64,000 bases of DNA, taken from contig NZ_CP009056.1 in NCBI RefSeq assembly GCF_000807275.1, forward strand, positions 1,117,192 through 1,181,191, given 5' to 3'. The DNA is from Frischella perrara. Lineage in GTDB: Bacteria; Pseudomonadota; Gammaproteobacteria; Enterobacterales; Orbaceae. The position numbers were made by a program, and so were the translations under genes. Under the pieces are notes generated by a model. That model ran no database searches. It was given only the letters and a program-made list of their open reading frames with translations, and was not told the DNA's origin. Shown here piece by piece: positions 54,330-62,731 of the stretch; positions within the stretch are counted from its first letter, which is position 1; every line of letters starts with the position of its first letter.

Positions 54330-55904
54330 ATGAATGGAATGAGTGATAAAAAAACCGCAAAACCAACATCTGCAGGGCGTAGTACTGCCACAACTCGTCG
54401 TGATGCATCCGCATCAGGTACAGTATTACCAGTAGTTCATCCCGTCGATATTTTTTATTTATGCCTTAAAATGCAAGCAGCAAAAAATTCCCCTTATATT
54501 TGTAAAACAAATAATACACCTCGATATCAACGACAAGTAACCATGTGGATTAGGCAAGATGCTGCAAGTTTTGGATATCAATTCCCTTATTGCGGTGAGG
54601 TAGGATACAAAATGACGACTATCCCACCTACACCATTAATGAGTAACAGTGAACCGTTTCGACCAAGTTATTGGCCAGTATCGAAGTATCAAATGATCTA
54701 TCGTGAATACCGCGAAGCAAATATATATGGTGACCCAACAGGAGGTTATCGATTTGATTTTGGTGGCGTTAACGTGGTTGACTCTATGGTTAATAAAACA
54801 ACACTTGAAAACGAGTTATCGCTAAAAAGAAGTCGTGATAATGACATTGAAAAAGCCTATCGAACACTCAATGCCAAGGTTGCAAATGAGCGATTTCCAA
54901 ATGGACGAGGTATGATCCGCATTCCTGACGTAATTAAAAAAAAGGATCATACTTTAACCGGTGAAAAAGGTTACCATCCTGATAATATTGATACTGTAAT
55001 TGAAATAAAATTTCCTGGGGATGATCTTAGTAAGGATCAGCGTAAAGATTATTTAAAAATTGCAGGAGGCAATCGTGATAGATTTCGCTTAATGACATTA
55101 AAGCAATGTGAATTTCGTAACCGCAAAGACAAAGAAGAAGAGATGCTTGCCAAAGCTAAAGCCGATCCACTATATCAGACAGTTGGTGAAACCGCTATGG
55201 CTAATACTAAATTAGCTCTAAGCATTGAACAGCGCATGCAGCTTGAATATGATGCTATATATAAACATATTATTAAATGGGTCAAACAACAAGAGATTGA
55301 ATACAGCCGCCCACAATTAGTGGCAATTGATGATTACAATGAAAAAAATTATCTAAAAGCTTGGCAACGTTATGAACAACGGCATGAGATGATTGTTAAC
55401 TATCCATTAGCTGCAGTTGGCATTGCAAGCATGTCCGCAATGGCTGGTGCTTTCGTTGCTGGGACCTCCGTTACCGAAATAGCAACTACAACAGTGGTTC
55501 GTAGTGGCGCTAAAGTCATTAAGTTTACCCCAATAACAAAAGCCACGGTAGCAACCGTTGGATCAGCATCTTTACCATTAGCAGCCAAGCAGAGAACAAC
55601 TAATAATTACGTATTAGAACGCAATGGGCAGCTTACCTATTATCCAGAATTTAATGAGCAAGAAAAGCTTAAGTATAAAGATGATCGCCTTATTGAGATT
55701 GATTATCGTTATCAGCAGAATTCAGACTTTGATAAAATAAACAAAACGATAGGGTATATCGATGATTCTGCCGAAGCTAAGCAAAATAAAGACAAATTTC
55801 GGTTGGATAAAAACAATTATAAAATTCATTACTATCCATATCGACAACAGTTTTATTACTATTTTACTCCCGGTGATGAACCGACAGATTTTGAAGGCAG
55901 TTGA
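54330..55904 (+). CDS. VRR-NUC nuclease effector, copy 3
   Basis: 524 residues; variable window reads P-G-D-D-L-S-K-D-Q-R-K-D-Y-L-K and G-G-N-R-D-R-F. Catalytic residues kept. Otherwise only scattered changes from copies 1 and 2. Confidence 0.87.
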   Translation: MNGMSDKKTAKPTSAGRSTATTRRDASASGTVLPVVHPVDIFYLCLKMQAAKNSPYICKTNNTPRYQRQVTMWIRQDAASFGYQFPYCGEVGYKMTTIPPTPLMSNSEPFRPSYWPVSKYQMIYREYREANIYGDPTGGYRFDFGGVNVVDSMVNKTTLENELSLKRSRDNDIEKAYRTLNAKVANERFPNGRGMIRIPDVIKKKDHTLTGEKGYHPDNIDTVIEIKFPGDDLSKDQRKDYLKIAGGNRDRFRLMTLKQCEFRNRKDKEEEMLAKAKADPLYQTVGETAMANTKLALSIEQRMQLEYDAIYKHIIKWVKQQEIEYSRPQLVAIDDYNEKNYLKAWQRYEQRHEMIVNYPLAAVGIASMSAMAGAFVAGTSVTEIATTTVVRSGAKVIKFTPITKATVATVGSASLPLAAKQRTTNNYVLERNGQLTYYPEFNEQEKLKYKDDRLIEIDYRYQQNSDFDKINKTIGYIDDSAEAKQNKDKFRLDKNNYKIHYYPYRQQFYYYFTPGDEPTDFEGS

Positions 55905-55940
55905 TAACCACATTAAGCACAATGAATTATAGGATATACC

Positions 55941-57194
55941 ATGCAAGATAAATTACAAAAGTTATTAGATGAATATCAGGAAAACTATAACAGATTTACC
56001 TATGGTCATTATTTGGATCCCAACAATATTGAAGATGCAATAAAAACCGGCTTGGTGGGGTGTTATTACTTAGATCAGGGTTATCTACCCGAAAAGCGTC
56101 AAGCAATCGGTCAGGTTTTGGCACTATATGATAAATATTGGGGCAATAAGCTAAAGTTTGGTTTTTTGGATGGAAACCCCAACCAACTGCATCCTTATCA
56201 AAAATTCAGTATAGATAAAAAGCAAGATCTTATTAATAACTATGCTTTTGAAACATTGAATTTTTATTGGAGTAACGTTGATAATTTAGAGTTTGTTCCA
56301 GAATATTTTATCGAGACCTTTTCAAAACCAGAATGGTATGAAAAATTACATCAGGATATAACTTATGTTCAACTCTATTTACCTATATCCGAACTTAAAG
56401 AGTTTGGTGTCGAGCAATTAATAGCGTTAAATCAACAAATCAGCGAAATATTACAGCCAATGCATGGATTTTTTGGATTGGGTATCCAGCATAGTCATGA
56501 GTATTACGATTATCAATATTTAGAGTATGAACTGGCACATCAATTTTTGGGTTTAGACATTTCTAACGATGAAGATGATGAACACCTTAGAGATGGTTTT
56601 AAATGTATCAACTGGTTAACCATACTCAGTGACCAACTTATAACCGATAAATTAGGCAGTCTTGAGACGTTAAAAGAGCGGAATAATGATAACGAGATCC
56701 GTTTTTATCCTTACACCGGAGGCGTGGTTGTTCGGGCAGGTGAAGTGCCTGAGCTGGGTGATGTAGCAAGCAACCCCTATCCTAAGCACTATGTTAATGT
56801 TAATGCTTTATTGAAACCCGCACGAGCACCAGAAATTGCCTCATTAGGTTTTGGCTCAATAAACGGTGAAGTTCGTTTTAATAATCGAACCTCAAAAGAG
56901 TGGCAAAGTCGGTTTGATGATGTCGAAGCAACGGATATTGCAGTAAGTCATGAGCAACAATCAGCGGAAGTTATTAATATGGATTCAAAAGTTCGGATTA
57001 GCATTCAAACCGGTCAATTATGCCCACATACGGGTGTTTATTCCGCTCAGATTAATGGCAAGGTTGAATATCGGGAGTTAATCCAAGGTTATAAAGTTGA
57101 GCCATTTATTGATAGTGAAACGCAACAAGTCTATAACGATGTAACTTGGCAACTGTTACGTCGGGAAGATGGTGGAAATGTTTTTCGTGATTAA
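55941..57194 (+). CDS. DUF3396 type VI immunity protein, copy 3
   Basis: 417 residues. Window 69-107 matches copy 1, but residues ~132-146 (W-Y-E-K-L-H-Q-D-I-T) and 210-218 (D-E-D-D-E-H-L-R-D, strongly acidic) are its own. The acidic 210-218 loop faces an effector whose window gained basic residues (R-K, N-R-D-R), which suggests charge matching (inference). Confidence 0.85.
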   Translation: MQDKLQKLLDEYQENYNRFTYGHYLDPNNIEDAIKTGLVGCYYLDQGYLPEKRQAIGQVLALYDKYWGNKLKFGFLDGNPNQLHPYQKFSIDKKQDLINNYAFETLNFYWSNVDNLEFVPEYFIETFSKPEWYEKLHQDITYVQLYLPISELKEFGVEQLIALNQQISEILQPMHGFFGLGIQHSHEYYDYQYLEYELAHQFLGLDISNDEDDEHLRDGFKCINWLTILSDQLITDKLGSLETLKERNNDNEIRFYPYTGGVVVRAGEVPELGDVASNPYPKHYVNVNALLKPARAPEIASLGFGSINGEVRFNNRTSKEWQSRFDDVEATDIAVSHEQQSAEVINMDSKVRISIQTGQLCPHTGVYSAQINGKVEYRELIQGYKVEPFIDSETQQVYNDVTWQLLRREDGGNVFRD

Positions 57195-57243
57195 CCCAAA
57201 GCAGAGCAATTAATGAAATACTAATTTAAAACTGATACAACCT

Positions 57244-57426
57244 ATGAGTATAAAAGACTTTTATAAAATTCAAAAAGAAATTGAAAATAGCGCTTGAGGT
57301 CATTCAGCCAATGACAAGGTTTTGCCACAGCAATATGAAGAGCAGTGTTAACTAAACAACATTATAGAGACCAACATTGCCCAGTATTTTGGCGAGGATC
57401 AAAAGTTAAAAATTCTTTATGAGTAA
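57244..57426 (+). pseudogene. Small gene relic with two in-frame stops
   Basis: One frame reads M-S-I-K-D-F-Y-K-I-Q-K-E-I then TGA (57295), P-Q-Q-Y-E-E-Q-C then TAA (57349), then A-Q-Y-F-G-E-D-Q-K-L to TAA at 57424-57426. The uniform frame shows a protein of about 60 residues killed by two point changes. Family not recognised. Confidence 0.45.
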
Positions 57427-57568
57427 AATTATATTAAAATAGTTATAAACTTTAGACTTAAGTTTGAGGCTATTACTTAGAGATTTAATTCAAAGCTCAT
57501 ATTAGGTTATGAGCAGATTAAAGAGACTACTTTATAAGTATGGTACATTCTTTATTTGGGTAACGTGC

Positions 57569-57742
57569 TTAGCATAACGTGCTTAGCAATGCTAAAGTGA
57601 GGAATAATAGAAGTATTGAACTAAAAATTGTAACACCATTATTATTATTATCTTTATTATTTAATCTACTGAATCTGACGATTGTTTGCACAATAACAAC
57701 GCATATACCGATTAAAATAAAATATAACTCGTTCCTATTCAT
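57569..57742 (-). CDS. 57-aa two-helix membrane protein, copy B
   Basis: 57 residues: M-N-R-N-E-L-Y-F start, first helix to V-V-I-V, polar N-N-K-D-N-N-N-N loop, second helix I-L-L-L-F-L-T-L-A-L-L. A ribosome site aaaggtg lies ten bases before the ATG, unlike in copy A. A 14-bp tandem duplication near its 3' end (taacgtgcttagca) changes the last residues from L-P-K to T-L-C. Antisense to nothing and opposite in strand to the effector genes. Function unknown; immunity or holin-like roles are possible. Confidence 0.58.
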   Translation of the reverse strand: MNRNELYFILIGICVVIVQTIVRFSRLNNKDNNNNGVTIFSSILLLFLTLALLSTLC

Positions 57743-57752
57743 AAAAGTTCAC

Positions 57753-58079
57753 CTTTTTAATTATTATTTATACTATTTTAGTGTTTTTTTTCAACAATGC
57801 AATAAATTATAAGTTTTAATGAATTTTTTAGATCATTCAAACAAAGATTAAAACGCATTCATTATTTTTTATTTAGAACAGATTGATCTATTTGATAACT
57901 AAACAATTAAAAAAATATATTATTCATTAAGTTACTTAAAAAATCATTTGATCTACATCAGGATTCTATATTGGCAAGCTAATCAGTTATTATTTGAAAA
58001 TAAAATAAACATTGGTATCATAATCAGCCAATAATTAATATAAGCTTATGATATTTTGTTTTTAAAAGAAAAATAGAGA
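57753..58079. other. Very AT-rich intergenic DNA
   Basis: No gene or clear signal seen. Confidence 0.4.
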
Positions 58080-58297
58080 CAATTAAAATCAAAATTACAT
58101 TATGTTTTTTGCTTTTAATTACTTTTGATGCATTTAATTACTATAGTACAAAAAGGAATATGTATTGAATATATCAGGATAAACTTACCACCTAAAGAAT
58201 AAGAAAAAATGGATTTGGTATAGTTTTCTATTTTATCGCTATTATCTGTTTTTTAAGATTATCAGTTATTTTCTTATACTTAATCAATAAAAACTAA
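58080..58297 (+). pseudogene. Decayed small membrane protein gene
   Basis: A single frame reads L-C-F-L-L-L-I-T-F-D-A-F-N-Y-Y, TGA, a short run, TAA, then N-G-F-G-I-V-F-Y-F-I-A-I-I-C-F-L and ends N-K-N-TAA at 58295. Signal-like start and hydrophobic end, with two in-frame stops. Confidence 0.35.
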
Positions 58298-58356
58298 AAT
58301 AATCTATCATCATATACAGAAGAATAATAAACTCAAAAAATATAGAAGAAATAATA

Positions 58357-58686
58357 ATGAAAAACATAGTGGTACTTTTAATTTGTTTCCTGATTCATAT
58401 AGATACAGCCTTTTCATATATCCGACCCATACATGTACCATCAATGTCATCAATGAGACATGGTCCGACTTTTGTAGACTATTTTTTTATGTGGACTTTT
58501 TTAGGAATCATATCCTTAATACTTCTGTTTGTCTTATTTGCTTTTTGTACGCAATTTCTTCCTGACCGCGTGTCGAGGGGGATTTTGTTTATATTTGTAG
58601 GCATTTATTTTTTAATATACTTTTGTATAAAAATTATTATAAAACCATTTCAATTACTATATGCAATTTTATGGTCAAAAAATTAG
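58357..58686 (+). CDS. Small membrane protein with signal-like start
   Basis: 109 residues: hydrophobic start (V-V-L-L-I-C-F-L-I-H), a short polar loop with H-V-P-S-M-S-S-M-R-H, then two or three helices (F-L-G-I-I-S-L-I-L-L-F-V-L-F-A-F; I-F-V-G-I-Y-F-L-I-Y-F). Only a weak ribosome site (gaagaaat). It is followed by two strong hairpins. Its location suggests another immunity or accessory gene; no family recognised. Confidence 0.5.
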   Translation: MKNIVVLLICFLIHIDTAFSYIRPIHVPSMSSMRHGPTFVDYFFMWTFLGIISLILLFVLFAFCTQFLPDRVSRGILFIFVGIYFLIYFCIKIIIKPFQLLYAILWSKN

Positions 58687-58691
58687 ATTAT

Positions 58692-58725
58692 TTAATTATT
58701 TTGTATGTGGTTACAAAATAATTAA
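58692..58725. terminator. Perfect 14-bp hairpin
   Basis: Arms TTAATTATTTTGTA / TACAAAATAATTAA with a 6-nt loop, six bases after the stop of the membrane protein gene. A/T-rich, symmetrical, likely bidirectional. Confidence 0.6.
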
Positions 58726-58757
58726 GTCAATTGACAATCATTGAATAAATCCAAGGG

Positions 58758-58788
58758 AATGAATACTAAACTTGTATTAGTATTCATT
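58758..58788. terminator. Perfect 12-bp hairpin
   Basis: Arms AATGAATACTAA / TTAGTATTCATT around a 7-nt loop, between convergent genes; probably serves the minus-strand gene that ends at 58863. Confidence 0.55.
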
Positions 58789-58862
58789 ATGATCATGCAA
58801 TTACTTATGTATAGGCTTTAAAGAAAACTCAAAATAAAATAGAGCAATTATTAAAAAACAGA

Positions 58863-59447
58863 CTATTTTATCTTTTGTTTGCGATATTGATCGGTAACAA
58901 TTGATATATCGATTGTCCCATCTTCTGACGAGGAGAAGAATAAAATATTATTACTACTATTCACATCGTCCACGGTGAATTTCCACATTTTATCACCCAT
59001 AAAGTTTTTGGATTGTTCTTTACCATATTTTTTGACTAATGCTTCATACTCATGTTGCTCTGCTTCACTAGAATAGGGTATCATTTGATCGATACCAAAG
59101 ACAACTATTTGAACAGGATCATGCATGATATCTTCTTCCAGTCTAACAATTAATGTGACAGACTTATTCGGATCTAACGTTACTTTGTAAGTTTTTAGCG
59201 TGCCGATGATTGTAGATTGTTCCTCAGGTTTTGATGGTGGCAATTTCATTTTTTGTTCTTTAATGGTAATGTCAGTATCAGCAAGTTGATATTTATTTTT
59301 AAAGAGTTGTATCAATTCAGATTCTGTCATTCCTAACTTAACTCCAGCTAGTTCTAAAGTTTTAACGTCTTTTTCAGGTATACTGTTAGCAAAACAAATC
59401 GGAATAAAAAACAAAACAGCTAGCAGAATGCAGTATTTTTTTAACAT
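58863..59447 (-). CDS. Periplasmic protein of unknown function
   Basis: 194 residues from the ATG at 59447, chosen because gagg lies seven bases before it; in-frame ATGs 12-15 bp further upstream lack one. Signal peptide ends near C-F-A-N-S. The mature part begins with a helix-rich segment K-L-G-M-T-E-S-E-L-I-Q-L-F (a pattern seen in many small envelope proteins) and continues beta-rich with K-Y-G-K-E-Q. No cysteines in the mature part. It may be another orphan immunity gene; family not recognised. Confidence 0.65.
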   Translation of the reverse strand: MLKKYCILLAVLFFIPICFANSIPEKDVKTLELAGVKLGMTESELIQLFKNKYQLADTDITIKEQKMKLPPSKPEEQSTIIGTLKTYKVTLDPNKSVTLIVRLEEDIMHDPVQIVVFGIDQMIPYSSEAEQHEYEALVKKYGKEQSKNFMGDKMWKFTVDDVNSSNNILFFSSSEDGTIDISIVTDQYRKQKIK

Positions 59448-60034
59448 AAATTTCCTCATCATTATATTAATTATTTTATTTGTAGATTTAATATTATAAT
59501 ACAGTATCTATAGTGTAAATGGCTATTTAAACTCAAGCGACTCCCCCCTCCATATTGTGTAATGTTGACTCAATAATTCTCCCTTAATCTACCAAGATAC
59601 TTGTTTTCTAATACTATAGTATATTCTCATTCAAATCTCTATTTTTTCATAATGCAATGAATTTTGTTGGGAATTTGAAGGCAAATCACGTTCATTTTTA
59701 TTTTTGTTAATTGATTTGGTTGTGTATTACCTTCAACCTTGATGGTTAATGCAAACCTAACGTCGTTATTTATGCTGCTTCGTCAAGCAATTTCACGGTA
59801 AACAAACAGTTAGCCAGTAAACTAGAAGAAAGACTCGGATTTGTAATGAATAACCTGTATTGTTCGATTTGTAGGAAAGGGGATAACAGCGTCAAGTTTG
59901 AAGAATTTATCTGACTAGTTATAAATTTATGTTTGCTATAAATTGTTAATAATAGTATTTTTATTAATTAACTAAGTTTGTTAAAATTTTATAAAAATAA
60001 TAATTACTCATAATAAAAACAATAAGGAGAGCTA
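59448..60034. other. Upstream region of vgrG4
   Basis: About 590 bp. It lacks the dyad of vgrG1-3. At 59759-59914 a plus-strand run reads V-V-I-Y-A-A-S-S-S-N-F-T-V-N-K-Q-L then decays; this looks like the start of an NADPH-dependent FMN reductase gene, now a fragment without its start codon. Confidence 0.4.
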
Positions 60035-62731
60035 ATGGTTGATATACCTATAGCATTTGATCAGTTAGGAAAATTGAAAGCATCCAATCAATATACACTT
60101 ACAATTGATAATTTAAACTCTTCACTCTCTGTATTATCCCTCACCGGCGAGGAAACATTAAACCAACCATGGCGTTATGAGGTGATCGTAACTTCAACTG
60201 ATAAGAGTATTTTGGTTCAGTCCGTATTAGCCCAAAAAGCCACCCTTACATTCAACCCTAAGCTTAGTTTTAATATCACTAAGACGATAACCTTTTCAGA
60301 TAATCACATTAAAGAACGGTTACTTCATGGGGTAGTAAGTGAATTTAGCCAAATAGCTGTCAATAAAGAAGAGGCACATTACAAAATTGTGCTTGAACCT
60401 CGTTTGGTGTTGCTCAACTTAAATCGCTATAGTGCTATTTATCAAAACCAGAGTGTCATTGCAGTAGTTGAAGAAGTATTACGTAAACATGGTTTTACGG
60501 GGGTAGATTACCGTCTTGAACTTAAGGAAGCTTATCCTGCACGTGAATTTATCACCCAATGGCAGGAAAGTGATTTGACTTTTATACAACGAATTTTAGC
60601 TGATATAGGTGTTTGGTTTAGATTTGAAAGTGATGCTAAACATCACTGTGATGTATTAGTTATTAGTGATTATGAACAAGGTTTAGAAAATGCAGGCTCA
60701 ATAACATTTAAACAACCAACTGGAACGAATGACGGTGGTACAAGCAGTGTTTGGTCTTTACAAACTCATAGTAAAATGGTGACAGCCTCTGTTTTAGTAC
60801 AGGATTATAATTATCGCCAAGCACAGACTAACATGTCAGATGAAGTTAATACTCAGCCAAAGGATGAAACCACATATGGTATTGACTACGGTTATTCGGA
60901 ACATTATAAACAACTAGGTAGTGAAACTGAACCAGAAAGTGGTTTATGGTATGCAAAAATTCGTCATCAACGACATATTAGTGAGCAAATATTGATTAAG
61001 GGTACCAGTAATGAATATACACTTACCCCCGGACAAAGAGTATTGTTGAAAGGGCATCCGCTTAGTCAGAGCTTAACTGAAGGTGTAATGATTTTAAGTA
61101 TTGAATCTGTAGGAGACAGAGTTAATCCTTATGAACTCAGATTTACCGCAATCCCTTTTGATGTTCTCAAACCTTATAGACCTAATCCCCTACCTTGGCC
61201 AGAGATAAATGGTACTCTTCCTGCTCGCGTAACAAGCCCAGATAATGATACCTATGGCTACATAGATGTTAAGGGTCGTTATCGGGTTAAGTTTGAATAT
61301 GATTTAAAGACATGGAAAAATGGTGAAGAGAGTTTATGGGTTCGTCTTGCAAAGCCTTACGCCGGCAATCTTTATGGATTCCATTTTCCTTTAATTAATG
61401 GCACTGAAGTTGCAATAGCATTCACAGAAGGTAATCCTGATCGCCCCTATATTGCTTATGCACTGCATGATAGTAGCCATCCTGATCACGTTTCTACCGC
61501 TAATAAACACCGTAATGTGATCCGAACACCTGCAAATAATAAACTAAGGATGGACGATAAGCGTGGACAAGAACATATTAAATTGGCGACAGAATATGGT
61601 AAAACACAAATAAATTTAGGGCACTTAGTTGATAAAAAGAAAAAACAACGAGGTGAAGGTTTTGAACTACGTACCGATCAGTGGGGGGCGATTGCTGCTC
61701 AAAAGGGATTATATTTAACAACGGACACCCAGTCTAAAGCACAGGGAAACCAGTTGGATATGCAAGACGCGATTGCTCAACTTGAGAATGCTTTATCTAT
61801 TGCTAAATCATTGCAGAATGCGGCTAAAAATTCACAAGCCCATTTAGCCGATATACCGAATCAACAACAACTTAAAACTGCACTTAGTCAGTTATCTGAA
61901 AGTGGTATTCTTGGCTACGCGCAACAAGGAATTGGTCTGCTTAGTCCAAAAAATATACAATTGTCAAGTGCTCAGAGTATTTCTCTTATTGCAGAAAAAA
62001 ACACCGATATTAGTACATCCCAAACAATTACCTTAGCAGCAGAAAAGGCACTAGGCTTTTTTGCTCAACACGACGGAATTAAAATGTTCGCCTCTCAAGG
62101 TAAGACCGAAATTCAGGCACAAAATGATGCAATGGATTTGATCGCTAAACAGAATATTAAGATTGACAGCGTGGATGGTTCTGTACTAGTTACAGCGTCA
62201 AAAGATTTAACATTTGTTTGTGGTGGATCTTATATCAAAATTGATGCCAGTGGTATAGAGCTAGGAACATCAGGTAATGTGAGAGTGAAATCCGCGTCGC
62301 TTGAAAAAATAGGTCCATCACAAATCAATCTAACCCCCACATCCTTACCTGTTCCGTTTGTTGATAACACTGGGCAGCTCAAACTTTTTTATCATGACAG
62401 TGATTTGAATCCTATTCCTAGAGTGAGTTATCGCGTTGAATTTGATGATGGTTCTGTTCGAGAAGGTATTTTGGATGATAATGGAGAGGCTTTACTTGAG
62501 GATACACCTCTAGGTCATGCCAATGTCTTTTTTGGTTACAGTACGGATGACGCAATTTTACCATCATTGAAAGAATATGAAACGGAAGATTATTCTAAAA
62601 CGAGCGTAGCCGCGCAATTGCAAGAACACATCAATATAACCCCGGAAGAATTGAAGGCTTATATCGATAGTCAGCTTGCTTACACAGAAGAATACCTCGA
62701 AATCGGTAAACAAAAACAGGGAAAAGAATAA
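60035..62731 (+). CDS. vgrG: T6SS spike protein VgrG4, diverged, long tail
   Basis: 898 residues with the same domain order as VgrG1-3 (gp27-like, OB-fold, DUF2345 helix) but clearly diverged throughout and with different codon choices, so it is outside the set kept alike by recombination. The tail from ~765 holds a TTR-like domain (Y-R-V-E-F-D-D-G-S-V-R-E-G-I-L-D-D-N-G) plus an acidic helical end (L-K-A-Y-I-D-S-Q-L-A-Y-T). Its stop overlaps the start of the next gene (TAATG), so the tail likely binds that effector. Ribosome site aaggaga. Confidence 0.95.
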   Translation: MVDIPIAFDQLGKLKASNQYTLTIDNLNSSLSVLSLTGEETLNQPWRYEVIVTSTDKSILVQSVLAQKATLTFNPKLSFNITKTITFSDNHIKERLLHGVVSEFSQIAVNKEEAHYKIVLEPRLVLLNLNRYSAIYQNQSVIAVVEEVLRKHGFTGVDYRLELKEAYPAREFITQWQESDLTFIQRILADIGVWFRFESDAKHHCDVLVISDYEQGLENAGSITFKQPTGTNDGGTSSVWSLQTHSKMVTASVLVQDYNYRQAQTNMSDEVNTQPKDETTYGIDYGYSEHYKQLGSETEPESGLWYAKIRHQRHISEQILIKGTSNEYTLTPGQRVLLKGHPLSQSLTEGVMILSIESVGDRVNPYELRFTAIPFDVLKPYRPNPLPWPEINGTLPARVTSPDNDTYGYIDVKGRYRVKFEYDLKTWKNGEESLWVRLAKPYAGNLYGFHFPLINGTEVAIAFTEGNPDRPYIAYALHDSSHPDHVSTANKHRNVIRTPANNKLRMDDKRGQEHIKLATEYGKTQINLGHLVDKKKKQRGEGFELRTDQWGAIAAQKGLYLTTDTQSKAQGNQLDMQDAIAQLENALSIAKSLQNAAKNSQAHLADIPNQQQLKTALSQLSESGILGYAQQGIGLLSPKNIQLSSAQSISLIAEKNTDISTSQTITLAAEKALGFFAQHDGIKMFASQGKTEIQAQNDAMDLIAKQNIKIDSVDGSVLVTASKDLTFVCGGSYIKIDASGIELGTSGNVRVKSASLEKIGPSQINLTPTSLPVPFVDNTGQLKLFYHDSDLNPIPRVSYRVEFDDGSVREGILDDNGEALLEDTPLGHANVFFGYSTDDAILPSLKEYETEDYSKTSVAAQLQEHINITPEELKAYIDSQLAYTEEYLEIGKQKQGKE

